Positions 53,710-64,000 of a DNA stretch of 64,000 nt are shown in pieces (the first letter of the stretch is position 1; each line of letters opens with the position of its first letter). A program made the position numbers and the translations under genes. The notes beneath the pieces are model-generated. The model was not told where the DNA came from. It saw nothing but the letters and a program-made list of their open reading frames with translations, and ran no database searches. The stretch spans positions 372,001-436,000 of the forward strand of contig OY723304.1 in the NCBI GenBank assembly GCA_963210315.1, in the 5' to 3' direction. The DNA comes from Rhynchopus euleeides. Taxonomy: Eukaryota; Euglenozoa; Diplonemea; Diplonemida; Diplonemidae.

Positions 53710-55102
53710 CTCTGCGGGGAGGTGTGGTGTGTGTGGAGGCAATAGAGACAAGGCGGGAGTGGGAAGTGGTGCTGATGGAGGGGCGGGTGGGTGGGGCGGG
53801 GTGGGGGTGGAGGGAGATGGGCCGGCCATGTCATGTGTTGTCTTGCGACAGGTCTGCCCGGAACAGAAGGGGCGGAAGGGGGGGGGTCGGGGGTGGGTAG
53901 GAACCGGGGTGGGCCGACCCCTCCCCTCCCCATCCCCCCACCCTACAACGCCCCAGTGACACACCTCGTGGGGGTGGTTGAAACAGCAACAACAACAGCA
54001 AGAGCAGCGCCGAATGCATTGGTATCGGATGGGGCTGGGCACGGTGTCTCGCTTCTGGAAGACGTGTGCGAGCCCCACAAACCCTAGCACCGGGCAGAGG
54101 TGGGTGTGGGTGTGGCAGGCTGGGGCCCTGCCGGAGGAGAAGAAACGAAATGGTGGAGAAAGCACTGCGCAGTGGTGTGGGCATGTGCATGCCTAGCGAA
54201 AGGCATGCGAATGAGCCGTACAACGGGGGGTGTTCGGTGGTGTGCCCTTCACGGCAAGCTGCGCTGCAGAACCACGGCAATGTGCTGGCCGCTTTGTTGG
54301 TCGTGCTGGACGACCTGCCATAAGCGGTATCTCCCTGCACAGCACCAGGCTGCAGTGTGGCATTAGGCATGCCAGGCATGCCGTGATGGACACCCAGAGA
54401 GCGCCCCCACGCCCCCACACCACGTGGCAGACAACAGAAAGGCGGGTGCCGGGTGGAAAAGCCATCGTGGGTGATGGAAAGAGAAGGGGTGGCGGGTGTG
54501 CCCCCTGCCCCCCTCTGCTTGATAGTGCTCCTTTGCCGGAGGAATAGACGGGGTTGCTTGTGCTGGCAGTCCAGGGTTCTAATCCCGGATGCATTGGTTT
54601 CTGGTTGAGTTGCGTGTGCAACACGCGCCTGTATATTGGGATTCTGCCTTACCAGTTGTATGCGGTTTGCGTTCTGGGCAGGAAACCAACAAGATACAGG
54701 GCGGTGTGCCGCGCATGGCACATAGCGGCGTGAAGAACAGAATTAGAGGCAAACAGCGGATGTAGTGTGATGATTATACTCAGAAGAAGAAGAAGAATGA
54801 ATAAGACGAGAAGTATCACCACCAAGGAATACACAGCAGGGGTACGCCGTGTTGCACGGGCGCCCTGCTGGGTGGTGCTGCTTGTGACTGAAGTTGAACC
54901 GGCGGGACAGTCGTATGGTACAGGCGCAGCAGTGCCCAGCACAGGACCCAGCACACCCATGCAGCAGACTGGAACCAGTTTGCTCTGGATGCATCCAGGT
55001 TTGTGCAGCGACCGAAACGCACGGTGGTTCTGCCCGCCGGTGTCTATTGGAGGGCTGTGTAGCCACTGCATCACACCCACACGGCTCATTCTGGCGAGCC
55101 GG
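53710..55102. other. Intergenic between astacin and receptor genes
   Basis: The frame of the first receptor exon is open upstream to 54165 but is low-complexity (Pro, Cys and His runs), so it is treated as 5' UTR. The region contains (AGAAGA)n near 54781-54799 and a tRNA-like segment listed separately. Confidence 0.5.
54534..54592 (+). ncRNA. tRNA-like segment, possible SINE head
   Basis: GGTTCTAATCC at 54575-54585 matches a pol III B box (T-arm), and TGCCGGAGGAATAGACGGGG about 40 bp upstream loosely resembles an A box of a type II tRNA. I could not pair an acceptor stem, so it is not called a functional tRNA. Confidence 0.25.
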
Positions 55103-56866
55103 TCAGCACAGCAACTGCATCTCGTCGACATACACCGGCACCCTGTGCCCACCAACGAAGATCTCGATACCCACAACGTCGGTGTACCCGCTGGGCAGAG
55201 CCGACCCGCCAACACGGTCCCCTTCCACGCTGACGCTGAACTGGCGAGACGACCAGTCGAAGGCAGCCACGATGTTCTGGAACTCAGACCGCCGCACAAC
55301 CCTCGAGCCGCCGCCCCACGAGCCCCACGACCGCCCGTCGTAGGTCTTGAAGTACGTCTTGCCCCGCAGGGCGTGCAGCAGGTTCACAATGGCCCCGCTG
55401 GACGAGATGAGACGGAAGTGCAGCTGCGAGTCCACGTCTTCCAGGCGGGTGTACACGCTGAACTGGGCAGGCTGCATCGAGTCGATGGGGAACTTGGTGG
55501 TGCGGTGCGGGTACCGGACCATCAAAGCACCCTTGCCCGACTGCTTCGTCTGCTGGGTGTGCGCCACCTGCGATCCCAACCCGGCGACGTCTTCCAGCTC
55601 GTCGAAGCCAAAGGTCTTGCTCTCGCGGCACACACCGCCGCCCGTCGGGGGCGAGGGCGGGGTAGGTGTCTGCGGTTGGGGAGTGGGCTGCGGCTGCGGC
55701 TGAGGGGTCTTGGTTGTGGGCGGCTGTGACACCGGGTGCTGGGTGCCTGTCGGGGGGGACGGGGACTGGGGCGACGGCGAGGGCCTGCCGTCACCACCCG
55801 CCACGCGCACACGCACCGAGCACGTTGCCACCGACCCGTCCGGCCCTGTGAAAGTTGCGCTCAGCGTGAACGCCTGCCCCGCCATGGCACGCGTCGGGGT
55901 GAAGTGCATCTCAGCATACCCCGTGTCGCGGAGCTTCGTCCCGTCGGGCGTCACAAACCGCACCCCCGAGGCGGCAGTCGTCTGGCCGTACGACACACGC
56001 ATGGAGCGCGCAGGGTCGTACACCGCGTTGAAGTCGACCACAAAGCGCCGTGATGGCTGCAGGACGTGCGTGGTCTCGGTGTCCACCGACGGAAGGCACT
56101 TCGGCTGGCGGAAGGTGGGCGAGCAGTCGTTGTACATGAACTGGATGGCGGCCACATCCACCGGGCTCAGCCCCTCGCGCTGCCCGATGGGCACCGGTGC
56201 CGTGATGACAGGGCGACGCCCGATGGCGAACCCGTGCGCCCCGTAGTGCATGATAGACCCGTAGTCGTACTTCCCCATGTCGCGCCCAGTGCGCCCGTTC
56301 TTCTCAAAGTTGAACTCCATCCCGCGCTGCACCTGCGACAGGTCGACATGCACGAACCTGTCGCGGTCCTTGCGCGACTGTTCATGTTCCAGACCAAGGC
56401 TGTGCCCAATTTCATGAATGGTCGCCCCAACCCCACATCCCCGCGAAATCGACACCGAGTTCACACCCCTGCTGCGCACCCCGACCGGGGAGCTGCACCC
56501 GCGCCCGGTTGTGAAGCGGATGTACGGACGCGGACACGTCGACTGCGACCTGCATCTGTTAAACCGGATGCACGTCTTGGATTCCCATTCCCGCACCGCC
56601 GCAGAAATCCGGGGGTCGTTGCTGCTGAGGGGGAACGCCACAGCGTAGTTCACAGGCCGCCCCACAGGGAACAGCTGCGCCACCTTCGTCAGTGACGTCG
56701 ACCCGAGACTCTCCCCGTCACGGCCTCGCCCTACCTGCACACCCCCACCCACATCACCGTAGTCGTCGCCCCGCTCGCCATGCGTCTCAGCCCCCACAAG
56801 GGCAGCCGCTGCAGCAGCCAGCACAGCACGCCACAGGGGTGCCCGCATCGCCATCCGCATTGCCAT
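55103..56866 (-). CDS. Secreted astacin-family zinc metalloprotease with C-terminal beta domain
   Basis: It has 587 residues. A signal peptide (about 1-26) is followed by a short propeptide and the astacin catalytic domain (about 65-255). The zinc site HEIGHSLGLEHEQSRKDRD starts at His151, giving H151, E152, H155 and H161 plus the conserved E-x2-R-x-D-R-D end. The Met-turn SIMHYG (Met206, Tyr208) follows. Cys residues in the domain are consistent with secretion. A Pro/Thr-rich linker (about 365-410) leads to a C-terminal domain of about 180 residues (from VCRESKTFGF) that looks like a concanavalin-type beta sandwich. It should cleave extracellular proteins, possibly matrix or receptor ectodomains. 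It ends at TGA with no intron visible. Confidence 0.93.
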   Translation of the reverse strand: MAMRMAMRAPLWRAVLAAAAAALVGAETHGERGDDYGDVGGGVQVGRGRDGESLGSTSLTKVAQLFPVGRPVNYAVAFPLSSNDPRISAAVREWESKTCIRFNRCRSQSTCPRPYIRFTTGRGCSSPVGVRSRGVNSVSISRGCGVGATIHEIGHSLGLEHEQSRKDRDRFVHVDLSQVQRGMEFNFEKNGRTGRDMGKYDYGSIMHYGAHGFAIGRRPVITAPVPIGQREGLSPVDVAAIQFMYNDCSPTFRQPKCLPSVDTETTHVLQPSRRFVVDFNAVYDPARSMRVSYGQTTAASGVRFVTPDGTKLRDTGYAEMHFTPTRAMAGQAFTLSATFTGPDGSVATCSVRVRVAGGDGRPSPSPQSPSPPTGTQHPVSQPPTTKTPQPQPQPTPQPQTPTPPSPPTGGGVCRESKTFGFDELEDVAGLGSQVAHTQQTKQSGKGALMVRYPHRTTKFPIDSMQPAQFSVYTRLEDVDSQLHFRLISSSGAIVNLLHALRGKTYFKTYDGRSWGSWGGGSRVVRRSEFQNIVAAFDWSSRQFSVSVEGDRVGGSALPSGYTDVVGIEIFVGGHRVPVYVDEMQLLC

Positions 56867-57216
56867 GGTGCCTGGCCTTCACAAAAAGAGAAAAAATAAA
56901 TACAAATCTGCGCGGTTGGTGGCGTCGGGCAGGGTGGTTGGAAGTGGGTGCAGTGATCCCTGATACCACAGGTATCGAATACAAGGCAGGTTCGAGGGAG
57001 AGGCAGGGGATTCATACATCATAGTCTGGCAGAGTCTGCCAGACTTTTGGTCGGGGTCCTCGATTTTTGACTTTTTCTTGGGGCCATCCAGGGGGTTCGC
57101 GACTTCGCTACGCTTCGTCGCTCGTAACTAAAAGGACCCCCCGTATAATTCCACCCCCAAACCCGGCCCTACCCCCGTCATTCCCAAATACTCCCTTTTT
57201 TTTGAGCCATTTTGCG
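56867..57216. other. Short intergenic stretch before hAT copy 2
   Basis: It holds GCAGAGTCTGCCAGACT-type short palindromes (57025-57045) and CTTCGCTACGCTTCGTCGCT (57104-57123), a phrase also present in similar form at 15979-16003. No gene is visible. Confidence 0.4.
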
Positions 57217-57538
57217 CAGGGGCTTAGCTTGGATTTTGGGGTTGGGGCCGAAACTCGGTCAGACTCGGTCACAGTACACACGCAGTTGATTTGCTCCCCA
57301 CCACCTGGTTCACCCAGAATTCGACGTTGCTGCCTTCCCGGTTCCCCCCCTTCTTATCTGGAACACCAGCTCAGCAACCAGGTTTGCAGCCTCAACCTGG
57401 GGTTGCTTTGTTGCCTTTGTAGGTGTGCATTGGCAGCTTCCCGCCAGTGGCGGATGCAGTCTCGGCAGCGCAGATAGTCCTGAAGTGGGCTGAAAAAGAG
57501 CTTTGTTGGTGCTTCCGTGAAATTTTCCATATACCTCG

Positions 57539-57693
57539 GGTACCCGGAGAGAATGTCACCCCCCCCTCGGCCTCCGCTTGGGCTCCAACGGCCACCCTGT
57601 ACAGAGGGTGGGACGGTAGCGGCTGGGAAGAATGTCACCCCCCCTCGGCCCTGGGCCCTCGAGGGGGGTGACATTCTCTCGGGGTACCCTGGG
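57539..57693. repeat. 155-bp insertion with GGTACCC/GAATGTCACCCCCC inverted ends
   Basis: It is absent from the same place in hAT copy 1. It is flanked by ACCTCG (57533-57538 and 57694-57699), probably a 6-bp target duplication. The ends are near-perfect inverted repeats around GAGAGAATGTCACCCCCC, with one more internal copy of AGAATGTCACCCCCC. Confidence 0.65.
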
Positions 57694-58674
57694 ACCTCGC
57701 AAGAGTGGCTTCGGGGATACCCTGTGAATCTTCGCGACATTCCACTCCACAAAGTACATTTGCAAGGCTTTCGCTGCTCAGTTGGCGAAGCCTGGTGGAG
57801 ACAAGGCAGTGCTTGGAAAACAAGCGTTCAACAGAAGCAGTGCCCAGCCGAAGCATAGATGCAAGCTGGAGTAGCTTGCATGTTGCTGGGTACGTGAGAG
57901 CGAGGTTTCCCGAGGTAAACCGCTGAATAACCTCCTGCAGACACCCGGGCACCTTGCAGAAGGGCAGTCTTGTGCGCCTGTGCCCACTTCGGTGGGTGTG
58001 CTGGGGCATTGAAGTCCGGGCAAGGGTACGCGCCAGTGATCCCCGGGAGAGGTGCCAGGTAATGGTCAGCGATGTAGCCCAGAGCCTCCTGCACCTGCGT
58101 GCCCACCATGTTGCCGGGAGACGGAATTCAAGACTGCTGACGTTATTCTTACGCTAGCGACGAATACGGGACAGAAGGAGAATGGGGTGTTCGCGTTCGC
58201 TCGCACGCGTGCTTCACCTCCTGTGCTGCTGCACCCCAAGAAAAAATCCGCTTTTTCCCCCGAAAATTTATACTTTTTTTTTGTTTTTTGAGCTGACCGA
58301 GTTTTTTGAACGATTTGAACGATTTTTGGCCGTGCTCGTAGCATTCCCCGTTGAGGGGGTCGCTATTTCGTGTTCTCCTGGCCGCACGGAGGCATTGCCT
58401 TACGTCGCCTCTTCCTCTTTTCCTTTGGTGGTGTGTTGGTCTGGCACAGAGGGCGGGACCGTGCTGATATGCACAGTGACGACTCTCCCTTTTGTTTTGT
58501 GCCCGCCTCCACCGAGATTCGGCTGATGCCTCTCAGACTGGGGGCGGGCGGTCGCCGACCCTTTTCTGTACGAGGTTTTCCACAGGCTGCACACCTGCCC
58601 CGCGGCTGTGTGGCAGTCTTCGCGGAGTGCAATGCGAAGGTCTGGCCTGACGTGGTGTGACTATTTAGACTCCA

Positions 58675-59446
58675 GGTGTCTCCACCCTTCCTGGTCTGGG
58701 GAGCCTCGGTACCCAAGCAGTTTTCGGTCATGCCCTGGACCACGGCCGTGCTAGACTCCTGGTGCAGGCACCCGTCATGGTCCGGGGACGGCCCCCCCAG
58801 GCAGTTTAACGTCTTACCCAGGACCTTTTTGTTTTTTCCCTCTTGTGTCCCATGCCTTGTTTGCAGTGATCGCATTGTTGGCCATCCTTGCTGTAGTTCG
58901 GCATGCCGCCCTTCCCACCTTCCCCCACCCCCTCCCCGGCGGTTTTGCTCTCCGTGTGGTTTGGTGGTACTGGTGAGCCATCTGGGGAAAGAACCTTGAC
59001 AATCCCGGGCCGGCAGTACGTTCGTCACCCCCACGGGCTCGGCCGGTTTCTAAACCTTTAGGCAATCTACGTCCGCAGGCCAAGAACCCGGTGTGCAGAT
59101 GCACGTTGGGAGCCCCCTGAAGTCCGCACACGCCCTCTCTGAGTAGTCCCCGACCAAGCGCTGGCCTCTCTGACCGACTACCATGCCGCCGCAGGCCAAG
59201 AACCCGGTGTGCCGAAGCACATTGGGAGCCCCCTGAAGTCAACACAGCACCCCGCCAGTGGCTCCAGCTGTCCCTCCCCATGTCAGAGTTGACGGAAAAA
59301 GGCGGACCCTCTTTTGTCCCAGTGCTCCGTGCTATGCACTGGGACCCCGTTGCCCAGGCGGACCAGCCTGGGGGAGCCCTCGGGGTGTGGGGTTGAGTTT
59401 TACGACTTCCCTAGGTCTTAGGTAGTTTAAGGTCGTGCCCAGGACC
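58675..59446 (-). mobile_element. LINE-A family 5' fragment, nested in hAT copy 2
   Basis: Positions 58838-59446 are nearly identical to 15029-15641, the LINE-A 5' region, including the same duplicated 116-bp block and the same terminal GTGCCCAGGACC. Positions 58675-58827 hold two further blocks ending CCCTGGACC and CCCAGGACC that resemble the 5' terminus, as if extra 5' monomers were joined. The rest of the LINE is missing. A 17-bp repeat GGTAGCAGAGGTAGGTT (59447-59463 and 59552-59568) lies beside it. Confidence 0.7.
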
Positions 59447-59641
59447 TGGTAGCAGAGGTAGGTTGCGGGGGGCGGGGGGGTTGCAACATCCAAAAATCCA
59501 GCACAAAACAACGGGCTGAAGGGGTTGCCACCCAGATCGCTGCTACCTAATGTGGTAGCAGAGGTAGGTTTTTTCCGGGTTTGGCTGAAACTCGGTCAGC
59601 TGACCGAGTTTACCCCCCCAAGCTAAGCCTCTGATTTTGCG

Positions 59642-60483
59642 GACCGCCGACCCCCGAATAATTCCAGACCCGGGATTTTTTTCCAGGGGGGTGGGATTGT
59701 CCGGGTATTCGGGTGTTCCAGGGGGAGTTCCTCGATTTTTTTCGGGGTTCACGGACTCTATCCCCAGGCCCGTGGCAGCAGGCAGGGACGGGTATCACTG
59801 CAACATGAGGAAGAAGGTCGCTCACGACGGGCCCCCAGACCCCGTCGGGGGAACTGGGAGTGTCCAAAGGATGGCAGCAGCTCGGGCAAACCATATTGAG
59901 GAACGCGAGGCCGCATGCACATTCAACCGCATCTGGCCGATGATATCAGTTCACACCTCGGAGAATGATGTGAACCGCAATCTCGTCAGGAAAGGGAGAG
60001 AGGGCCCTTCTGCTCACAGAACCTGGCCTGGGTTCCGGAAAGGCCGCCGCCACACACGTAGAGGTAGGGTTTTCAGGGAGGAATTTTTTTCTCCTTGGGT
60101 TTTGTTCAGGGTATAAGATAGACTTTTTTTCTGGCGCCGTTTCCCGGTTTTTCTGGTTTTGAAAATTTTTCGCGCGCGCCTTCGGCGCGCGCGACCCGCG
60201 CAAACCCTCCCAGAATCTGAGAGGCCCGGTGCCTGCGCGCGTCCTGTCGTACTGAGGCTGCTTGGTGGGGCAAGCGCAGCAGGTTCTACTTTTTCTTCTA
60301 CGAACTCTTAGCACAAAGACATGCACAACACAAACAACAATGCTCTAAGGGGCGGGGCAAGAGGTCAGGGGAGGGGGAAGCAGAGAGGAAGGGAGGAGGA
60401 CGGGGGCGGGGGGGGCGGCGGAGTGAGCCGGCGGGGAGGGGGGGGGGGGGGGCGCACGAGCCCCGGCACCAACCGACTCAGGA
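59642..60483. other. Gene-free stretch
   Basis: Phrases such as TTTTTTCCAGGGGGGTGGG and CCGGGTATTCGGG occur near 59678-59730, with G-runs at 60395-60460. No protein-like frame is visible. It contains the GC hairpin listed below. Confidence 0.4.
60171..60193. repeat. Perfect GC hairpin with TTCG-type loop
   Basis: CGCGCGCGCC-TTC-GGCGCGCGCG forms a 10-bp perfect stem, and can also be read as a C(TTCG)G tetraloop, directly after AAAATTTTT. It is terminator-like in shape, but no transcript here is known. Confidence 0.5.
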
Positions 60484-61518
60484 TCACACCCACCATGGTT
60501 GTGCCAGGCTCTGCCGAACAGCAGTGGCGTGTTGCTGTGCCGCCCGCAGCTCCCCGAAGGGACAGTAGCTGAGCTTTCGTTCTTCCGATGTGAATGCGTC
60601 CACGTACTGACGGAGCGCCGCTTCCGGAATCCCGTCCGGAGTGACACTACCCTCCATACAGATGGCCAGCGTGTTCTGCAGCTTGGCGTCGCCCATACGG
60701 TTGCTGAGCCTGTTCTTGATGATGCGGAGCTTGGAGAACATCCGCTCAGCACTACTTGTCGACAAGGGGATGGTCAGCACAATCTGCAGGAGACGCGAGG
60801 TGTGCGGGAAGGCGAGACGGTTCAGCTGATTCTTCAAGAATGCTTTGATGAGAGTGCTGAATCTGCGGCTGCGGGTATCCTCCTGTGTTTGTGCGGTCTC
60901 CTTCAGCTTCATTCGCACGTTGGCCAGCTCCAACTCCAGCAGACCCCGCTCTTCGGCCGGGAAGTACGGTGCACTCGGTTCCGTCTCCTTCTGCACCCCG
61001 TCGGCATCCTCAAATGTCATCACCTTGGGCTCGCAGAAATGATCGCAAAGTGCTTTGAGCTTCTGTGCCGCTGCTGCTGCGTTGTCGAAGTCGGGGCACC
61101 AGGGATCATACACAGAGAATGCTGCAAGCACCCCGAAGTCATCCATCAGCCCCTCGATCTCCTCCTTCAGGGTACGGAGGTAGGGCTTTGCGTACTGCTC
61201 GTGATACTGTGCCACGAACTCCTCCGTGATGGGAGGGCAAGAAGGCCGGGCGTCATTGATCAGTATCCAGCAGGATGCGTAGGTCGGAGACAGGTCGGGT
61301 CGTTCTAACAGCTTTCCGATCTTGCATGCATAGTGTGTCGCGATGCGAGGGAGATCACCGAAACACAGGCTTGCATGCTGTATGCACCGCGAGAAGGCGC
61401 CAAGACAGTGCATCACCTCCCGCATCAGGAATAACCCGACGAGGGTGCTGCTCTCCTGGTACACCGCACGCAGGGCAACTGCCTTCTCATGATCCAGCTT
61501 GTTGATACACATGACCAC
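60484..61518 (-). pseudogene. hAT transposase, C-terminal two-thirds
   Basis: This 344-codon frame ends in the hAT dimerisation region: FPHTSRLLQIVLTIPLSTSS, AERMFSKLRIIKNRLSNRM and KLQNTLAI. The mid part has the acidic, helical composition of the hAT insertion domain. The coding-like sequence extends a little upstream of the first Met (LTDCLKGVV) to an in-frame TGA, and the N-terminal zinc finger and first catalytic residues are missing. It is therefore truncated, or a domesticated fragment if expressed. It is distinct from hAT copies 1 and 2. Confidence 0.75.
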
Positions 61519-62330
61519 CCCTTTGAGGCAGTCAGTCAGACTAGGGTGGACGACTCGCCCAACTTTTCAGCTAAGCTACTGTGACAAAAAATATTGGCTT
61601 CAAAAAAAGAAATTCCTGGGTTTCTCGGCCACTTTTGAGGTAATTGCGCGACAGTCCTGAAGTTGGGAACCCCAAATGTGGAAAAGCAACACCGAAAACT
61701 CGATTTTCGGGCCCCACACTGTAGACACAATGTGACTTTTCGGGGGTACCTGGGACCCCCCGTGTTTAAGTCCCCCCCCTGGAGGCGACTTTCGGCCAGG
61801 GGGGGGCTTAAACACGGGGGTGGCACGGTGGAGACCAAGAAGACCTCTTCCGCTTCCGTCGTATGGGGGTGATTCCGGTCCGGATGGACTTTTGGCACCC
61901 CACTTTTCGACTCTGACAGCACCTGGAGGGCACCAGGTGGCCTCGCGGCCACCTGATGACCCTCCAGACCAGCCCACTCCCGTGTTTAGGTCCACCTGTG
62001 CTTAAGTCCCCCCTGGGGGGACTTTTACACGGGTGGTCCCAGGTACGAGCAGTGATCTCGTGCCAGGGCTGGCATGGCCCGACCTCAACATTTTCCCATC
62101 ACATGTTGTGGAGAGGCCAGACTATCTTCAGTAGACTTTGGGTTTTTGAGTTCGGCCGGGTGAAAATGCGGCGCAGCGTGCGAAAATCCAACGCCACCAT
62201 GAGAGGCAGGTGGATGAAGCTTGATGACTCAGTCGCGCCGAATCGTACCCAAGTGAAGGACTATCCCCTGGAATGCGACACAGCACCAACCGGTGTGAGA
62301 CGTGCCTTCAAAATCCTGAAGGATGATCAC
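61519..62330. other. Gene-free stretch with inverted GTGTTTAAG repeats
   Basis: An inverted pair, ACCCCCCGTGTTTAAGTCCC / GGGCTTAAACACGGGGGT, spans 61755-61821 with a short loop, and related CGTGTTTAGGTCC and CTTAAGTCCCCCC copies follow at 61980-62030. It could be a small foldback element. No gene is visible. Confidence 0.45.
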
Positions 62331-63640
62331 CGACCAATAAAGCGACCAGATGGCGGTCCCAAATTTGGGACCGACCCATAAAGCGACCAGATGGTGGTCC
62401 CAAATTTGGGACCGACCCATAAAGCGACCAGATGGTGGTCCCAAATTTGGGACCGACCGAAAAATTGGCCAGATGGCGGTCCCATAATTGGGACCGACCC
62501 GTAAAGCGACCAGATGGTGGTCCCAAATTTGGGACCGACCAACAAAGCGACCAGATGGCGGTCCCAAATTTGGGACCGACCGAGAAAGCGACCAGATGGT
62601 GGTCCCAAATTTGGGACCGACCGAAAAATTGACCAGATGGCGGTCCCAAATTTGGGACCGACCGAGAAAGCGACCAGATGGTGGTCCCAAATTTGGGACC
62701 GACCAATAAAGCGACCAGATGGCGGTCCCAAATTTGGGACCGGCCCATAAAGCGACCAGATGGCGGTCCCAAATTTGGGACCGCCATCTGGTCGCTTTAT
62801 TGGTCGGTCCCAAATTTGGGACCACCATCTGGTCGCTTTCTCGGTCGGTCCCAATTTCGGGACCGCCATCTGGTCGCTTTTTTGGTCGGTCCCAATTGTG
62901 GGACCACCATCTGGTCGCTTTGTTGGTCGGTCCCAATTTTGGGACCGCCATCTGGTCGCTTTATTGGTCGGTCCCAATTTTGGGACCGCCATCTGGTCGC
63001 GTTACCGGTCGGTCCCAAATTTGGGACCACCATCTGGTCGCTTTATGGGTCGGTCCCAAATTTGGGACCGCCATCTGGTCAATTTTTCGGTCGGTCCCAA
63101 ATTTGGGACCACCATCTGGTCGCTTTCTCGGTCGGTCCCAAATTTGGGACCGCCATCTGGTCGCTTTCTCGGTCGGTCCCAATTTCGGGACCGCCATCTG
63201 GTCGCTTTTTTGGTCGGTCCCAATTGTGGGACCACCATCTGGTCGCTTTCTCGGTCGGTCCCAATTTTGGGACCGCCATCTGGTCGCTTTATGGGTCGGT
63301 CCCAAATTTGGGACCACCATCTGGTCGCTTTATGGGTCGGTCCCAAAATTGGGACCACCATCTGGTCGCTTTACGGGTCGGTCCCAAATTTGGGACCGCC
63401 ATCTGGTCGCTTTATGGGTCGGTCCCAAAATTGGGACCACCATCTGGTCGCTTTACGGGTCGGTCCCAAATTTGGGACCGCCATCTGGCCAATTTTTCGG
63501 TCGGTCCCAAATTTGGGACCACCATCTGGTCGCTTTATCGGTCGGTCCCAAATTTGGGACCGCCATCTGGTCGCTTTGTTGGTCGGTCCCTAATTTGGGA
63601 CCACCATCTGGTCCATTTTTCGGTGGGTCCCAAGTTTGGG
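62331..63640. repeat. 41-bp palindromic satellite with internal orientation switch
   Basis: Each unit contains GGTCCCAAATTTGGGACC, an 18-bp perfect palindrome, and a spacer with AAAGCGACCAGATGG. About 11 units read plus (62331-62773) and about 21 units read minus (62774-63640), meeting at an exact dyad. Palindrome variants (AATTTCGG, ATAATTGG, AATTTTGG) are scattered. All frames are open because of the repeat, so no gene is called. Confidence 0.95.
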
Positions 63641-64000
63641 ATGAGGAACTCCGTGGGTACCATTGGTCGCCCTTCGGTCGCCACCTGTTCAGACCCCTTT
63701 TCAGGGGATTTGAGCCCCAGAGAGACCTCCTGGACCGGTTTTCTGGTGTTTTATGCTCTTCCCGACCCTGTCCTGGCCCACAATGTGGTCTGGAGCGAGG
63801 TTCTGCTGATTTCCGCCTGATGCGGACCCTCCTTTGGGGTCCTCCATTTATTTTGCGTCTGACCGTCGCCTTCCCCACCTAGTTCACGAGGGCAAGGTGA
63901 AAAACCGTTTTTTAACCCCAAAAATGGCATTTCCCGGGTGGCGACCTCTGGCGACCTCTGAAAAATGTGCCCAAAAAGTGATTTTTGGGACCTTGCGGAC
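63641..64000. other. Right-edge stretch, no gene seen
   Basis: It begins where the satellite degenerates (GGTCCCAAGTTTGGGA). It contains a direct repeat GGCGACCTCTGGCGACCTCT at 63942-63961. Nothing protein-like is visible. Confidence 0.4.

Larger units (their letters stand above)
57217..59633 (-). mobile_element. hAT-type element, copy 2, with nested insertions and perfect 8-bp duplication
   Basis: The ends CAGGGGCTTAGCTTGG (left) and AGCTAAGCCTCTG (right) are inverted repeats flanked by ATTTTGCG on both sides (57209-57216 and 59634-59641), the 8-bp duplication typical of hAT. The minus strand keeps a hAT C-terminal dimerisation fragment (LLQLASMLRLGTASVERLF, about 57800-57900). Compared with copy 1 it has two extra insertions: a 155-bp element (57539-57693) and about 1.26 kb (about 58309-59566) containing LINE-A family sequence. 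The transposase is broken. Confidence 0.85.

Noticed and set aside
54534-54592. Functional tRNA gene
   Set aside because: A B box is present, but no acceptor stem or convincing anticodon arm could be paired, so it is kept only as a tRNA-like segment.
62678-63882. 380-codon frames in the 41-bp array
   Set aside because: They are open because 41 is not a multiple of 3 and the unit lacks stops; both strands are equally open.

Overview
The window looks like nuclear DNA of a GC-rich, repeat-laden protist. The evidence is long open host genes, short GT-AG introns with GTATG donors, non-LTR retrotransposons, hAT transposons, a TSP1/REJ cell-surface receptor, an astacin and an FGly-type sulfatase. 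An alveolate or other protist with large adhesive surface proteins would fit, but nothing here fixes the lineage. UGA ends every apparently intact host gene whose end is inside the window, so it works as a stop codon.

Host genes, all on the minus strand: a multi-IQ calmodulin-binding protein running off the left edge (1-4527), a secreted sulfatase (6027-7463), an isolated exon of a class III nucleotidyl cyclase between minisatellites (37901-38088), a secreted SGNH-like protein (43181-44446), a three-exon receptor with about 21 TSP1 repeats, a REJ domain and one membrane span (46430-53709), and a secreted astacin metalloprotease (55103-56866). The sulfatase, SGNH-like protein, receptor and astacin all have signal peptides, so the host content is biased to the cell surface and extracellular matrix. 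Only the receptor and the cyclase exon show introns.

Accessory DNA fills the rest. LINE-A (about 9012-15641, minus) has ORF1, an APE endonuclease, RT and RNase H. LINE-B (21505-28655, plus) is intact, with a 2161-codon ORF2, and sits inside a 109-bp MITE with a 10-bp target duplication. In both LINEs ORF1 ends at a single UGA, ORF2 continues in the same frame, and a 2A-like NPGP motif lies 27-29 codons after the stop. This is the most interesting signal in the window. The 109-bp MITE occurs six times, almost identical, with 15-bp palindromic ends and 3-bp target duplications of the form NNT. Other elements are an AT-rich TIR element (30930-32365), two related hAT elements (41872-43001 and 57217-59633, the second with a perfect 8-bp duplication), a truncated hAT transposase (60484-61518) and a BED-like transposon relic (about 28860-30540).

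Satellites: three adjacent arrays with 31-bp units but different sequences (35421-40400) surround the cyclase exon. A 41-bp array with an 18-bp palindrome per unit reverses orientation at 62773/62774 (62331-63640).
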